From CAZZIZ01 sp964654535 (GTDB lineage: Bacteria; Bacteroidota; Bacteroidia; Chitinophagales; UBA2359), in contig CAZZIZ010000166.1 in assembly GCA_964654535.1 (NCBI GenBank), positions 1 to 7,457 on the forward strand: a stretch of 7,457 nt of DNA. Reading direction: 5' to 3'. Below, piece after piece: positions 5,750 through 7,457 of the stretch. A program made the translations under genes and the position numbers. The notes below the pieces were generated by a model that was given only the letters and a program-made list of their open reading frames with translations, ran no database searches and was not told the origin of the DNA. Every line of letters starts with the position of its first letter. Within the stretch, counting starts at the first letter, position 1.

Positions 5750-7443
5750 TAGTTCTCAAACAAAACTTTGTCCTTGTGAAACTCTACTGCTTCATCGAGG
5801 AAGGTAAACTGATGGTCTACGCCAATCATTTCTTTTAGACCAGAGCGATCTAACATATCGCGCACTGGGCCAATGGCCGCGCAGATGTACAACTCTACTC
5901 CTTTACGATTTAACCAGCCGATCAACTCTTGCAAAGTGTGCACCGCACTACTATCGATGGACTTGATACCTTTGGCATCTATAAACAAAGCGCTCAAAGG
6001 TTCCTCGTTGGAATTAACCAGCTCGGTAATCTCTTCTTTAAAGAAGGAAGCGTTGCCGAAAAACAATTGATCATCCATACGCACCATTAGCAGACCGGCT
6101 TCTTGTTCTGCATTTTCGAAACGCTCTATGTTTCGGTAGTAGTTCTTTCCAGGAACTTTACCCAGAACAGCTACGTGCGGGTAAGCACTTTTCCAAATGA
6201 CATTTAACAAAGACAAAACCACACCGATTAAAACTCCGCGTTCAATTCCCAAAGCAAGCGTTAAAAGAAAAGTCACCATCATCGTTACAAAATCGCGGCG
6301 ATGAGTTTTCCAAAGGAACTTGGCTTCTTTTATATCTAGCAAGCCAAAAACGGAAACGGTAATAATGGCCGCCAGAATCGCCTTGGGCATAAAGTAAAAG
6401 AGCTTGGTTAAAAAGAGCAGCGTTAACACCACCAAAGCCGCACTCAGCAATGAGGACACTTGGGTTTTTGCTCCTGCCTGATCATTTACCGCCGATCTGG
6501 AAAAACTACCTGAAGTCGGTATCGCTTGAAAAAATGCGCCAATAATTTTTGCAGTGCCCAAAGCAAACAGTTCTTGGTTAGGTCTTAAAGAAGTGCTCCG
6601 ATGCTTACTCTCCAATACTTTTGCAATACCATAACTTTCTACAATACCAATGATGGTAACAGTTAGAACCGTCGGCGTAAGTGCGTGCACCGTTGCGAAA
6701 TCTAGAAATGGCAATTTCAAAGAAGGCAATCCTTCCGGTACACTACCTATAATTGCTACGCCCTCGCTATTCCAATTGAGCATATAGCTTAATCCTGTGC
6801 CAAGTACAACAGCAATGAGCGGCCCAGGCAATCGCTTACTGATGAGCTTACTGGCGAGAATTATACCGATGGAACCGAAGCTTATTAAAACGGTTAACCA
6901 GTTGGAATTGTGCAATTCCCAAAAGGTAGAGCTTATCGTTTCCAGCAAATGATCCGATTGCGGAATATTGACTCCTAACAAGGAACCCATCTGACTAAAC
7001 AAAATAATGAAGGCTGCTGCTGAGGTAAAACCTGAGACCACGGGATGCGATAAGAAGTTTACCAAAAAGCCCATTCGGAAAAGGCCGAGGAGAAATTGCA
7101 AGACTCCTATTAAATACCCCGCGGTTATGACGAGTTGTATATAACGAGCTGTTCCTACTGGTTCGATTTGACTTACGCCTGCTAAAACAAGTAAGGCAGA
7201 AACGGCAACGGGGCCGACAGACATTCGTCTTGAGGAACCTAATAGTGCATAGAGAATTAGCGGAACAACACTGGCGTATAATCCGTAAATCGGGGGAACG
7301 CCGGCGAGGAAAGCATAGGCCATTGCTTGGGGCACGAGCATTACGCCAACAGTAAGTCCAGCGACAAGATCCCTTCGAAAGATTGTTTTCGAATAGCCGT
7401 CGAGGCTTGAGGAAATTGGGAAAATTTTGCTTAAGAATTTCAA
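5749..7443 (-). CDS. SulP-family anion transporter with STAS domain (start uncertain)
   Basis: An inner-membrane SLC26/SulP transporter, 564 residues from the TTG at 7443. The membrane part (about 25-415, roughly 10-14 segments) has the family signature PPIYGLYASVVPLILYALLG followed by SSRRMSVGPVA (50-80), plus NQELFALGTAKIIGAFF (289-305) and SGSFSRSAVNDQAGAKT (311-327). A cytoplasmic STAS domain (about 448-556) includes FIDAKGIKSIDSSAVHTL (487-504), the STAS segment that in anti-sigma antagonists carries the phosphorylatable serine. The family moves sulfate, bicarbonate or other anions, and I cannot choose between them from sequence. No sulfate assimilation or carbonic anhydrase gene is adjacent. 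The frame stays open upstream of the TTG to the window edge, so the true start may lie just outside and the gene may be cut by a few codons. It is the first visible gene of a likely operon with yigZ and the peptidase. Confidence 0.9.
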   Translation of the reverse strand: MKFLSKIFPISSSLDGYSKTIFRRDLVAGLTVGVMLVPQAMAYAFLAGVPPIYGLYASVVPLILYALLGSSRRMSVGPVAVSALLVLAGVSQIEPVGTARYIQLVITAGYLIGVLQFLLGLFRMGFLVNFLSHPVVSGFTSAAAFIILFSQMGSLLGVNIPQSDHLLETISSTFWELHNSNWLTVLISFGSIGIILASKLISKRLPGPLIAVVLGTGLSYMLNWNSEGVAIIGSVPEGLPSLKLPFLDFATVHALTPTVLTVTIIGIVESYGIAKVLESKHRSTSLRPNQELFALGTAKIIGAFFQAIPTSGSFSRSAVNDQAGAKTQVSSLLSAALVVLTLLFLTKLFYFMPKAILAAIITVSVFGLLDIKEAKFLWKTHRRDFVTMMVTFLLTLALGIERGVLIGVVLSLLNVIWKSAYPHVAVLGKVPGKNYYRNIERFENAEQEAGLLMVRMDDQLFFGNASFFKEEITELVNSNEEPLSALFIDAKGIKSIDSSAVHTLQELIGWLNRKGVELYICAAIGPVRDMLDRSGLKEMIGVDHQFTFLDEAVEFHKDKVLFEN

Positions 7444-7457
7444 AGCGCTAGCGCGGG

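Overview
The window looks like chromosomal DNA from a member of the Bacteroidota, probably Flavobacteriales-like (lineage below phylum is a guess). The phylum rests on three features read from the sequence: a secreted metallopeptidase ending in a Por/type IX secretion (T9SS) sorting domain, a compact MenE-type ligase of about 360 residues, and mostly weak Shine-Dalgarno sequences. Seven protein-coding genes fill nearly all of it. I see no tRNA, rRNA, CRISPR array, transposase or phage gene, and no gene-free stretch above 300 bases.

Left part (1-1509, plus strand): a short leader, whose first ~57 bases may be the edge of a dispersed intergenic repeat, precedes a GTG-started menE-like gene (o-succinylbenzoate-CoA ligase, menaquinone synthesis). 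A small 85-residue protein of unknown function follows, with its own good ribosome binding site.

Middle (1518-3029): a uridine-phosphorylase-like nucleoside phosphorylase on the minus strand converges with the small protein, leaving 8 bp between the stop codons. It diverges from a plus-strand TPM-domain lipoprotein across a 66-bp spacer that must hold both start regions.

Right part (3012-7443, minus strand): a likely three-gene operon reading SulP-family anion transporter with STAS domain, then a YigZ/IMPACT-family protein (stop and start overlapping as TAATG), then an M36/M4-like T9SS-exported metallopeptidase 11 bp downstream. The peptidase and the TPM gene overlap tail to tail by 18 bp.

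The genes do not form one pathway; this is mostly ordinary housekeeping and envelope content, and I found no convincing new multi-gene system. The most notable point is the peptidase: it keeps a full zinc site (HEYGH plus a downstream glutamate) but has tyrosine where relatives are expected to carry the second catalytic histidine, and there is no histidine anywhere between the zinc motif and the end of the catalytic domain.
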